64,000 nucleotides of DNA from Chloroflexota bacterium (lineage in GTDB: Bacteria; Chloroflexota; Anaerolineae; Anaerolineales; Villigracilaceae). Below the pieces are notes generated by a model, which worked only from the letters and a program-made list of their open reading frames with translations, made no database searches and had not been told where the DNA came from. The translations under genes were made by a program, and so were the position numbers. This document shows, piece after piece, positions 16,199-23,286 of this stretch. The stretch covers positions 124,001 to 188,000 of the forward strand of contig JACRBN010000026.1 in assembly GCA_016213105.1 (NCBI GenBank). Reading direction: 5' to 3'. The first letter of the stretch is position 1. Each line of letters starts with the position of its first letter.

Positions 16199-16702
16199 AT
16201 GTCGAAGCATTTCCTGGTCTATGCCGCGGCGATGTTTGCCAGCTTGCTATTCCTCCTGCTCATGGCATTGATCTTCGTCAACAGCACGGAGGTTGCCTGC
16301 CAGCGCTAGGCGGATGCCACCTACACGTGCGAGGTCCAGACCCTGCTGCTTGGGGAGTTCCCAACCTTCAGGAAGGAGATTACGCAGATCGTGGCTGTGG
16401 ACACCTTCGATGACGGCTGCAACGATGGCTGCGGCTATCGGGTCGAGTTCATCACCGCGGATGGGGAGCGGGCGGCCCTGAACGAAGTCTATACCGATTA
16501 CGAGCCTGTTGCGGCCCAGACCGCGGACTTGAAACGCCTCCTGCAAAATGGACAAGCCCGCTTCGAGTACACCCTGGAGCCGACCTGGAGGCTGCTATAC
16601 CTGCTGGGCGGCATCTTCCTCCTGGATGCGGTCGTGCTGACCCTGACCCTGGGCGGCAACGCGCTAAAATCCTACCTCGCCCATCGCGACGAACTCGAAT
16701 AG
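16199..16702 (+). pseudogene. Two-TM membrane protein gene interrupted by an amber codon
   Basis: Reading from the ATG at 16199 gives MSKHFLVYAAAMF and a hydrophobic helix, then VNSTEVACQR and an in-frame TAG at 16307-16309. The frame then continues ADATYTCEVQTLLLGEF, through a soluble part with a Cys pair (DGCNDGCGYRVEF), to a second helix (RLLYLLGGIFLLDAVVLTLTL) and a TAG stop at 16700. The two halves make one sensible 167-codon protein with a helix at each end and an extracytoplasmic middle. One base (CAG to TAG) would explain the break. It may be a decayed gene, a sequencing error or read-through; no family is recognised. Confidence 0.75.
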
Positions 16703-16723
16703 CCGTTCCAACACTCAAAAAAC

Positions 16724-16756
16724 GAAAAGGACTCCGACATGCGGAGTCCTTCTTCT
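16724..16756. terminator. Hairpin terminator
   Basis: AAGGACTCCGACATGCGGAGTCCTT is a 10-bp stem with a T-rich 3' side on the plus strand and an A-rich 5' flank, so it serves both the interrupted gene and converging mutS2. Confidence 0.8.
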
Positions 16757-16780
16757 TTCCTGGACAGATATTTTCGTCGC

Positions 16781-19183
16781 CTACCCGGCCTTCAACTTCG
16801 CCACCGTCACGCCCGCGCCGCCTTCCTTGTCGCCACCCTCTTCAAACGAGGCGACGTAGGCATGTCCGCGCAGCATGTCGCGCACGGCCTGGCGCAGTTT
16901 GCCCGTGCCTTTGCCGTGGATGATGCGCACCCAGGGCAGGCCCGTGAGATAGGCCTGTTCGAGGTAGCGTTCGAGTTTGTCGATGGCGTCGTCGGCCATT
17001 TGTCCGCGCAGGTCGAGCTCAAGGCCGGGGGACTTTCTCAGGTCGGAGGTCGAAGGTCGCGGGTCGGCTGACCTTTGACTTTCGACTTTCGACGGGGCGA
17101 CAGGCTCTCCCGATCTGCGGCTCAAATCGGACAACTTCGCCCGCAGGCGCACGCTGCCGATCTGCACCTCCGCATCCGCTTCGCCCAGGGCCGTCACCAC
17201 GCCCTCGGCGTTCAACGAGCCGACGAAGACCTTCTCGCCGAGCTTCAAGGATTCGCTCGACGTTAAAGGTTTCGCGTTCGATGTTTTTCGCGCAACGGGT
17301 GTTTCGGCCTTTTCCTCGATCTTCTCGACCTTTTCCTCGACGCTCTTGATCGCGTCCAGTGGCTGGCGGGCTTTCCTCATCTGCTGCTTGAGCGACTCGA
17401 TATTCTTCCGCATCACGGCCACTTCCAGTTCGCCCTCGGCGCGCGCCTTGGCCAGCACCTCGCGGCGCTCGTCCTCGATCTTCTCGATGCGGGCTTCGAG
17501 TTCCTTCGTCTGCGCTTCGAGGCGGGCGCGGGATTTTTCCAGCTTCTCGCGTTCGCGTGAGGTGCGGTTGCGTTCCTTGCGGATATCGTCGAGCAGTTTG
17601 TCGGCGCGGATGTCGTCGGGGTTGATCTCGCTCTTCGCAACGGAGACAATCTCAGGGTCCAGGCCGAGGCGCTGGGCGATGAGCAGGGCGTTGGAGCGGC
17701 CCGGCAGTCCGATGGTCAGCTTGTAGGTCGGGCGCAGCGTCGCGATGTCGAATTCCAGCGAGGCGTTGACCACGCCCTCGGTCGAGTGCGCGAAGGCCTT
17801 GAGTTCGGGGTAGTGCGTGGCGATCAGGGAGGTGATGCCGCGTTCGAGCAAATGATTGAGGATGGCGCGCGCCAGGGCGGCGCCCTCCTGCGGGTCGGTG
17901 CCCGCGCCCAATTCGTCGAGGATGACCAGCGAGCGGTGGTCGGCCTTCTTGAGGATGCGGATGATGTTGGTGATGTGGCCGCTGAAGGTGCTGAGCGACT
18001 GTTCGATGGATTGCTCGTCGCCGATGTCGGCCCAGACCGAATGGAAGAGCGGCAGCTCCGAGCCGCTTTCGGCGGGGATGTGCAGTCCGCTTTGGGCCAT
18101 CAGCACCAGCAGGCCGACGGTCTTGAGCGAGACGGTCTTGCCGCCCGTGTTGGGCCCTGTGATGACCACCGAGCGCGTGCCGGGACGAGGATTGAAATCA
18201 ATGGGTACAACGGTGGCGGGGTCGAGTAATGGATGGCGTGCGCGAGTCAGTCGAAAGTCGAAAGTCGAAGGTTGAAACTCAGACTTTTGACCTTTGACCT
18301 TCGACATGTCATGTAGAATGGGTTCACTCGCCCTTAGCTCCTCCGCATACTTTGCCTTCGCAAAAGCGAGGTCAAGCATGGCCAGGTTTTCCACGCCATA
18401 TTTGATTTCCTCGTGGTGTTCACCGACCTGCGCCGAGAGTTCGGCCAGGATGCGGCGTTCCTCGTCGCGTTCCTGGAGCTCCAGTTCGCGGACCGTGTTG
18501 TTCAGCTCCACCACGGGCAGCGGCTCGACGAAGAGCGTCGCTCCACTGGAGGACTGGTCGTGGATGACGGCCTTGATCTGGCCCTTGAACTCGGCGCGCA
18601 GCGGGATAACGTAGCGCCCGTCGCGCTGGGTGATGATCTGCTCCTGTAGTTTTGAGGCGGACTCGCTCAGGTAGCGCTGCAGGCGCGACATCAAACGGTC
18701 GCGGGCGACCCTGACCTCGCGTCGCAGGCGCGCCAGCTTCTCGGAGGCGCTGTCCATCACTTCGCCGCGCTCCGAGAGGATGCGTGAGATGGCGTCCACG
18801 ATGCCGTGCGGATTGGGCAGGCCGAGGGCGATCTGCGCCAGGCGCGGATACTCGTCCGTTTTGCGCTCCAGCGATTTCTTCAACTCGCGGCAGGAGATGA
18901 GCGTGGCCTTGATGTCCAGTAGTTGCTGCGGGTCGAGCACGCCGCTGCGCGCCGCCAGGTCCGCGGCGGGACGGATGTCGTGCGCGCCGCCGATGCCGAT
19001 GTCCTGGATCGAGAGCAGCCTGCGCGCCTCGCTGGTCTCGGCCAGGCGGGCGATGGCCAGATCGAAGGAGGTGGTCGGTTCCAGCGCGCGCGCCAGTTCC
19101 ATCGAAGCGGAGAAATCACAGAAACCCGCCAGGCGGGCCAGGATCTTGGGATATTCGAGTACGGAGATGGTTTTAGCGTCCAT
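16781..19183 (-). CDS. mutS2: Endonuclease MutS2
   Basis: 800 residues, the usual MutS2 length. Order: N-terminal core/lever helices; the ABC-type ATPase with Walker A GPNTGGKT near residue 340 and a D-E Walker B (LVILDELGAGTDPQEG); a long charged coiled coil (about 500-620); a KOW-like part (LGEKVFVGSLNAEG); and a C-terminal Smr nuclease domain (LDLRGQMADDAIDKLERYL, IIHGKGTGKLR). Known roles are suppression of homologous recombination and splitting of collided ribosomes. Two short inserts, around FQPSTFDFRL and SQRSADPRPSTSDLR, are coded by 7-bp repeat arrays and are absent from the usual family pattern. Monocistronic. Confidence 0.95.
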   Translation of the reverse strand: MDAKTISVLEYPKILARLAGFCDFSASMELARALEPTTSFDLAIARLAETSEARRLLSIQDIGIGGAHDIRPAADLAARSGVLDPQQLLDIKATLISCRELKKSLERKTDEYPRLAQIALGLPNPHGIVDAISRILSERGEVMDSASEKLARLRREVRVARDRLMSRLQRYLSESASKLQEQIITQRDGRYVIPLRAEFKGQIKAVIHDQSSSGATLFVEPLPVVELNNTVRELELQERDEERRILAELSAQVGEHHEEIKYGVENLAMLDLAFAKAKYAEELRASEPILHDMSKVKGQKSEFQPSTFDFRLTRARHPLLDPATVVPIDFNPRPGTRSVVITGPNTGGKTVSLKTVGLLVLMAQSGLHIPAESGSELPLFHSVWADIGDEQSIEQSLSTFSGHITNIIRILKKADHRSLVILDELGAGTDPQEGAALARAILNHLLERGITSLIATHYPELKAFAHSTEGVVNASLEFDIATLRPTYKLTIGLPGRSNALLIAQRLGLDPEIVSVAKSEINPDDIRADKLLDDIRKERNRTSREREKLEKSRARLEAQTKELEARIEKIEDERREVLAKARAEGELEVAVMRKNIESLKQQMRKARQPLDAIKSVEEKVEKIEEKAETPVARKTSNAKPLTSSESLKLGEKVFVGSLNAEGVVTALGEADAEVQIGSVRLRAKLSDLSRRSGEPVAPSKVESQRSADPRPSTSDLRKSPGLELDLRGQMADDAIDKLERYLEQAYLTGLPWVRIIHGKGTGKLRQAVRDMLRGHAYVASFEEGGDKEGGAGVTVAKLKAG
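17041..17093. repeat. Head-to-head heptamer array D inside mutS2
   Basis: Four GGTCGNN units (17041-17068), then one base, then GACCTTT, GACTTTC, GACTTTC and GAC. The two halves are inverted with respect to each other. It codes for the linker just before the Smr domain. Confidence 0.75.
18249..18305. repeat. Head-to-head heptamer array E inside mutS2
   Basis: AGTCGAA three times plus GGTTGAA, then GACTTTT, GACCTTT, GACCTTC and GAC. Same inverted design as array D, and it codes for an insert just before the conserved ARHPLL segment. Confidence 0.75.
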
Positions 19184-19248
19184 TGGGGGGAATTATAAAC
19201 CACCCGTGATTATTTACCGCGAAGAAGCGAGGAACGCGAAGGGAAAAA

Positions 19249-20367
19249 TTATGGGCAGGCCTTTCTGCCGTCCATGAATCTGGGTTCGCCCTCGGCGGGA
19301 AGGTTCCAATCGTCCGGATGCAGATAGGCTATGCCAGTCGCGTTTTTTCTTGATTTTGCAAAACGGATATCTTTGCAGAAGCTGGGTATGAGCGGTTCTT
19401 CGATCAAGTATTTTCTTTCTCCCCATCGAATTGGTACTAATTTATATTGGTCTGTGAAAATATTATATCGAGAGGCAGATAATTGTATTTTTCCATGTTC
19501 GATCATATACTGACCGGTAATTTCCATGGGGCCGGTAGAATCAGGAGTGATCTTCGCATAAAAAGTCAAGTCATCGTGTAGATTTAGTTGAAATCCCCAA
19601 AAACCACCAATTGAACGAACATACTCCCCTGTAAATTCGTTCCTTACAAGCCTATTGACGTCTGTCCTGAAATGAAACAAAATCGCACCAAGCGAAAAGA
19701 CAATCAAGCCTGTTAGAAGCAGCCAGGCTGGAACCGGTTTTGCTCGTCGTTCAGCCTGTTGATTATCTGCGTTAACGATATGATTTTCACGGATCCAGGC
19801 AAAAGCCAAGAAGACCAAATAACCCAGGTAAACAAAAAATACGAACTCAAAAGAAACTTCCTTGAACGATCTCGGCTTATCTTCGCTGCCAATTTTTTTC
19901 CAGACACTTCCATCTTGCTTTATCTGATATACCGCGTAAATGTGAGGGAAACATTGTCCAGCATCTCCATGATTCTTCGCGCCCTGAAGGCCTTCCCGAA
20001 ATCCCCATTCAGTCTCGATCCTTTCAATGCAGGCATTTTCTTCTGAATCCGCAATATCGTAAAAGTCGGTATAAGGCCTGTCAAGTTTGACCCACCCATT
20101 GTTTACATCCTTGGCAAGTCCGCAACAGCCAAAGAAATCGCCGGTTGAAACTTTTACATACACAAATTCATCAAGGGATCCATTTTCACCAGGCAGGTCA
20201 ATCCGTGTAATCCTTTGGGCGGCTTCTGGCGGCGCGCCCAGATCCTCCCACGGCGTGAGGTAATACCAGGCTTGATAAATGTTAATGGTTCGTAGAACGA
20301 CCAGGCAAAGGGTTAGGATGAGCAGGAGGGTCAACTTTCCTTTGTTTTCCCGTATGAAAGTTTGCAT
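19249..20367 (-). CDS. Membrane protein, unknown function
   Basis: 372 residues, no recognised family. An N-terminal helix (LTLLLILTLCLVVL) leads to an extracytoplasmic domain with several Cys (DFFGCCGLAKDV, ENACIER, AGQCFPHIY). Two more helices follow (FVFFVYLGYLVFLAFAWI; WLLLTGLIVFSLGAILF), then a second soluble domain of about 140 residues. Its DNA is visibly richer in A/T than the flanking mutS2 and helicase genes, which suggests later acquisition or weak codon selection. It is transcribed alone, with no good terminator seen. Confidence 0.65.
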   Translation of the reverse strand: MQTFIRENKGKLTLLLILTLCLVVLRTINIYQAWYYLTPWEDLGAPPEAAQRITRIDLPGENGSLDEFVYVKVSTGDFFGCCGLAKDVNNGWVKLDRPYTDFYDIADSEENACIERIETEWGFREGLQGAKNHGDAGQCFPHIYAVYQIKQDGSVWKKIGSEDKPRSFKEVSFEFVFFVYLGYLVFLAFAWIRENHIVNADNQQAERRAKPVPAWLLLTGLIVFSLGAILFHFRTDVNRLVRNEFTGEYVRSIGGFWGFQLNLHDDLTFYAKITPDSTGPMEITGQYMIEHGKIQLSASRYNIFTDQYKLVPIRWGERKYLIEEPLIPSFCKDIRFAKSRKNATGIAYLHPDDWNLPAEGEPRFMDGRKACP

Positions 20368-20424
20368 GCCATGATTTTACCCTTTTCTCCAAAAATCACC
20401 CCCTGGAATCCCCAAAAACTGTGG

Positions 20425-20430
20425 TATACT
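20425..20430 (+). promoter_or_regulatory. Probable -10 for the helicase leader
   Basis: TATACT preceded by GTGG; the -35 is not clear. Position fits the start of the hairpin-rich leader. Confidence 0.4.
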
Positions 20431-20512
20431 CCCGCGGCTCCAAAAGGAGCTTTAAACTTCTGGGAATTGTTTTGATCACTCTGAATGAATATCCCGGTGC
20501 ACTGCCGGGATC

Positions 20513-20537
20513 GCCCGATGCAACAGTCGGGCTTTTT
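20513..20537 (+). terminator. Terminator-like attenuator hairpin in the helicase leader
   Basis: GCCCGA, an 8-base loop, TCGGGC, then TTTTTG. There is no gene end upstream on this strand, so it probably acts as an attenuator or ends a short RNA of about 100 bases. Confidence 0.5.
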
Positions 20538-20620
20538 GTTGGGACGGTGGACCTGCAAAGGCGAGCCGTGGTTGACAGGAAGGCAGTTGGACGGAGTTAT
20601 CAGAACATCCCGTAATTCAT

Positions 20621-20690
20621 GTCATTGCGAGGGCGAAGCCCGAAGCAATCTCCTGTAATACACAGGCTGTTTCGTTTTGCGCGCAATGAC
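20621..20690. repeat. REP-like inverted repeat, copy 3
   Basis: Begins GTCATTGCGAGGGCGAAG and ends GCGCAATGAC, with CGAAGCAATCTCC inside; shorter and more degraded than copies 1 and 2. Confidence 0.75.
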
Positions 20691-20705
20691 GAACAAAGGA
20701 ATCTG

Positions 20706-22385
20706 ATGACAACCGAATTTACCTCCCTGAACCTGCGTCCCGAGCTGATGCAGGCCATAGCCGAACTCGGCTATACCGAGCCGACTCCCATCCAGGAAGG
20801 CATGATCCCCCTCATGCTGACCGGCGTGGACGTGATCGGCCAGGCCCAGACCGGCACCGGCAAGACCGCTGCCTTCGCCCTCCCCATCCTTCACCAACTT
20901 GAATCCTTCAGCCGCCAGCCGCATGCGCTGGTGCTCGCGCCCACGCGCGAGCTGGCCTTGCAGGTCGCCTCTGCCATGAACGAGTATGGCAAGCACCTGC
21001 GCGTCCGCGTGCTGGCTGTCTATGGCGGCCAGCCCTACGCCCCGCAGATCAACAACCTGCGCCGCGGCGTGGATGTCATCGTCGGCACCCCGGGCCGTTT
21101 GATCGACCTGATGGAGCGCGACGTGCTCGACCTGAGCGGGATCAAGACCATCGTCCTGGACGAGGCCGACGAAATGCTCAACATGGGCTTCATCGAAGAT
21201 GTGGAAAAGATCCTGGCCGCGACGCCCGCCGAACGTCAGACCGCGCTCTTCAGCGCGACCCTGCCGACCCGCATCCGCAAACTGGCCGAACGCTTCATGC
21301 GCGAGCCCCAGTCAGTCACCGTCAAACGCCCCACCCTGACCCTGGCGGCCACCGAACAGCGCTACTACTATCTGCACGAATCGGACAAACTGACGGCGGT
21401 GACGAACCTGCTGGAGATCGAGGATGCCACCAGCGTGCTGATCTTCGCCCGCACCCGCGCCGAGACCGGCCTGCTGGCCAGCGAGTTGACCCAGCGCGGA
21501 TTCCCCGCCGAGGCCCTCAACGGCGACCTCGAACAGAACGCCCGCGAACGCATTCTGGGCCGCTTCCGCGACAACCAGATCAAGGTGCTGGTCGCCACCG
21601 ACGTGGCCGCCCGCGGTCTCGACATCGACGACATCTCGCACGTCATCAACTACCAGATCCCCGACGACCCCGAAGTCTACGTGCACCGCATCGGACGCAC
21701 GGGCCGCGCGGGCAAGACCGGCATCGCCATCTCGCTTTTCACCCCGCGCGAAAAGCGCCGCCTGCGTGACATCGAAGCCTTTACCAAACAGCCGCTGACT
21801 CTGGGCAAGCTGCCCACCGCCGACGATATCCGCGCCCGCCGCGAACAGAAGGTCATCGACCAGATGAAGGTCTGGTTGGGCCGTGGACGCTATCAGCGCG
21901 AGCGCGAGATGATCGAGCAGTTGGTTGCCGACGGTCACGAGCTGATCGAAGTGGCCGCCGCCGCCCTCAAGCTGGCGCGCGCCGGTGAGAAGCAGCGCCC
22001 AGTGGCCAACGTCGCGGAAGTGGCTGAGAGACCCGCCTACCAGTCCGAGCGCGGATTCACCCGCGGCGGCGAGCGTGGTTCCCGCTTTGAGCGCGGCTTT
22101 ACGTCCGAGCGTGGCGAGCGCAGCTCCCGCGGCGGACGCCAGTCGCACGAGGAAGGCATGACCCGCCTGAAGATGAGCAAGGGCAAACTCCACGGGGTGC
22201 GCCCGAACGACATCGTCGGCACCATTGCCCATCACGCCGAGATCCCCGGCTCCGCCATCGGCAAGATCCGCATCGAGGAGACCTTCTCGCTTGTGGACGT
22301 GCCCGAGGTGCTGGTGGACAAGGTCATCCTGCACAACGGCAACTACCGCATCGGCAAACACAAGTTTGCTCTCGAAAGAGCCTGA
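20706..22385 (+). CDS. deaD: DEAD-box ATP-dependent RNA helicase (CsdA/DeaD-like)
   Basis: 559 residues. It unwinds structured RNA, typically in ribosome assembly and cold adaptation. All motifs are visible: Q motif (PTPIQEGMIP), Walker A (AQTGTGKT), PTRELALQ, DEAD (VLDEADEML), SAT (FSATLP), HRIGRTGRAG. After the helicase core there is an Arg/Gly-rich linker (RGGERGSRFERGF, SSRGGRQS), then a DbpA/CsdA-type RNA-binding domain (MTRLKMSKGKLHGVRPNDIVG to the C-terminus). The ATG at 20706 has AAAGGA 5 bases upstream; an in-frame upstream ATG lies inside the REP-like repeat and is rejected. The hairpin-rich leader suggests RNA-level control. Confidence 0.93.
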   Translation: MTTEFTSLNLRPELMQAIAELGYTEPTPIQEGMIPLMLTGVDVIGQAQTGTGKTAAFALPILHQLESFSRQPHALVLAPTRELALQVASAMNEYGKHLRVRVLAVYGGQPYAPQINNLRRGVDVIVGTPGRLIDLMERDVLDLSGIKTIVLDEADEMLNMGFIEDVEKILAATPAERQTALFSATLPTRIRKLAERFMREPQSVTVKRPTLTLAATEQRYYYLHESDKLTAVTNLLEIEDATSVLIFARTRAETGLLASELTQRGFPAEALNGDLEQNARERILGRFRDNQIKVLVATDVAARGLDIDDISHVINYQIPDDPEVYVHRIGRTGRAGKTGIAISLFTPREKRRLRDIEAFTKQPLTLGKLPTADDIRARREQKVIDQMKVWLGRGRYQREREMIEQLVADGHELIEVAAAALKLARAGEKQRPVANVAEVAERPAYQSERGFTRGGERGSRFERGFTSERGERSSRGGRQSHEEGMTRLKMSKGKLHGVRPNDIVGTIAHHAEIPGSAIGKIRIEETFSLVDVPEVLVDKVILHNGNYRIGKHKFALERA

Positions 22386-22389
22386 GAAA

Positions 22390-22422
22390 AAAAGAGACCC
22401 TGCAAATTGCAGGGTCTTATTC
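22390..22422. terminator. Bidirectional terminator
   Basis: AGACCCTGCAAATTGCAGGGTCT with A-rich and T-rich flanks between the converging helicase and PP2C genes. It overlaps the PP2C stop codon. Confidence 0.85.
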
Positions 22423-23286
22423 TTCTCTGAACAGCCAGTCGAGAAAGCCCCTTTTCTTGTCGGCAGATTTGCGTGAACGCGGCGCGGCGATCAGCACCAC
22501 GGTGATGTTGTCGTGGCCGCCGCGCTGATTCGCCAGGTCCACCAGCGCCTCGGCCGCCGCCTTGACGGTGCTCTTCGCCCGCATCGTTTGCAGGATTTCA
22601 TCGTCCCAGACCAGGTCGGTAAGGCCGTCGCTGCACAGCAGCACCACGTCGCCGGCTTCCATTTCGTAGCCCTGGTTGCCGACCGCCTCCTCGTCATCCT
22701 CGCCGTCCTCCAGGTACATGCGAAAATCCACCTCGGGCAGGTGGACGGAACCAAGATAGCGGCGGATGACGTGCACGTTGGGATGATCGCGGGCCTGTTC
22801 CGGGCTGATGATGCCCTTCTCGATGGCTTCCTGGACCCAGGTGTGATCCACGGTCAGGCGGCGGATGCGCGCCCCGCGGATGAGATAAATGCGCGAGTCG
22901 CCGACATGCGAGATGTACAGCTCGTGATCCAGAATCCACGCGCAGGCGCAGGTGGAGCCCATGCCCTCCTGCTCGCTCTTGCTGGCCGAATGCGCAGCGA
23001 TGGCCTGGCTGGCATCATGGATGGAATTTTCGATGATTTTCAGGGGTTTTTTGCCGTTGCTTTCACCCACCCCCTGGCTGATGTAATTGACCGCTAGTTC
23101 CGCGGCCACTTCACCCGCGCGATGACCGCCGATCCCATCTGCCACCACGGCAAAAAGGACCGGACGTGGATCGTCTGCGTTCAAGGTGAAGGATGAAACG
23201 GCAAAGCGATCCTCGTTGTTTTTACCGCTCATGCCCGGGTGGCTGAGCGCTGCAACATGCATGTGGGCGGTGGAGGAGCGAATCAT
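22417..23286 (-). CDS. PP2C-family serine/threonine protein phosphatase
   Basis: 289 residues, soluble. It removes phosphate from Ser/Thr residues using two Mn/Mg ions. Metal-binding acidic residues are in NNEDRFAV, VVADGIGGHRAGE, LCSDGLTDLV and GGHDNITVVLI; the SHVGDSRIYLIRG strand is also typical. A low-complexity acidic loop (EDGEDDEEAVG) is inserted between strands. Its ATG overlaps the stop of the FHA gene by 4 bases, so both are made from one transcript. PP2C and FHA proteins commonly pair with Ser/Thr kinases, but none is in the window. Confidence 0.92.
   Translation of the reverse strand: MIRSSTAHMHVAALSHPGMSGKNNEDRFAVSSFTLNADDPRPVLFAVVADGIGGHRAGEVAAELAVNYISQGVGESNGKKPLKIIENSIHDASQAIAAHSASKSEQEGMGSTCACAWILDHELYISHVGDSRIYLIRGARIRRLTVDHTWVQEAIEKGIISPEQARDHPNVHVIRRYLGSVHLPEVDFRMYLEDGEDDEEAVGNQGYEMEAGDVVLLCSDGLTDLVWDDEILQTMRAKSTVKAAAEALVDLANQRGGHDNITVVLIAAPRSRKSADKKRGFLDWLFREE

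Larger units (their letters stand above)
20368..20705. other. Long structured leader upstream of the DEAD-box helicase
   Basis: No gene is seen. A -10 (TATACT) at 20425-20430 would start a leader of about 270 bases. It contains hairpin TCCCGG/CCGGGA (20492-20510), a terminator-like hairpin followed by five T (20513-20537), and a REP-like repeat (20621-20690). The helicase RBS (AAAGGA) follows. Confidence 0.5.

Noticed and set aside
19219-19245. Tandem GCGAAGAA-like units before mutS2
   Set aside because: Short and of period about 8, out of register with the heptamer family; too weak to call.
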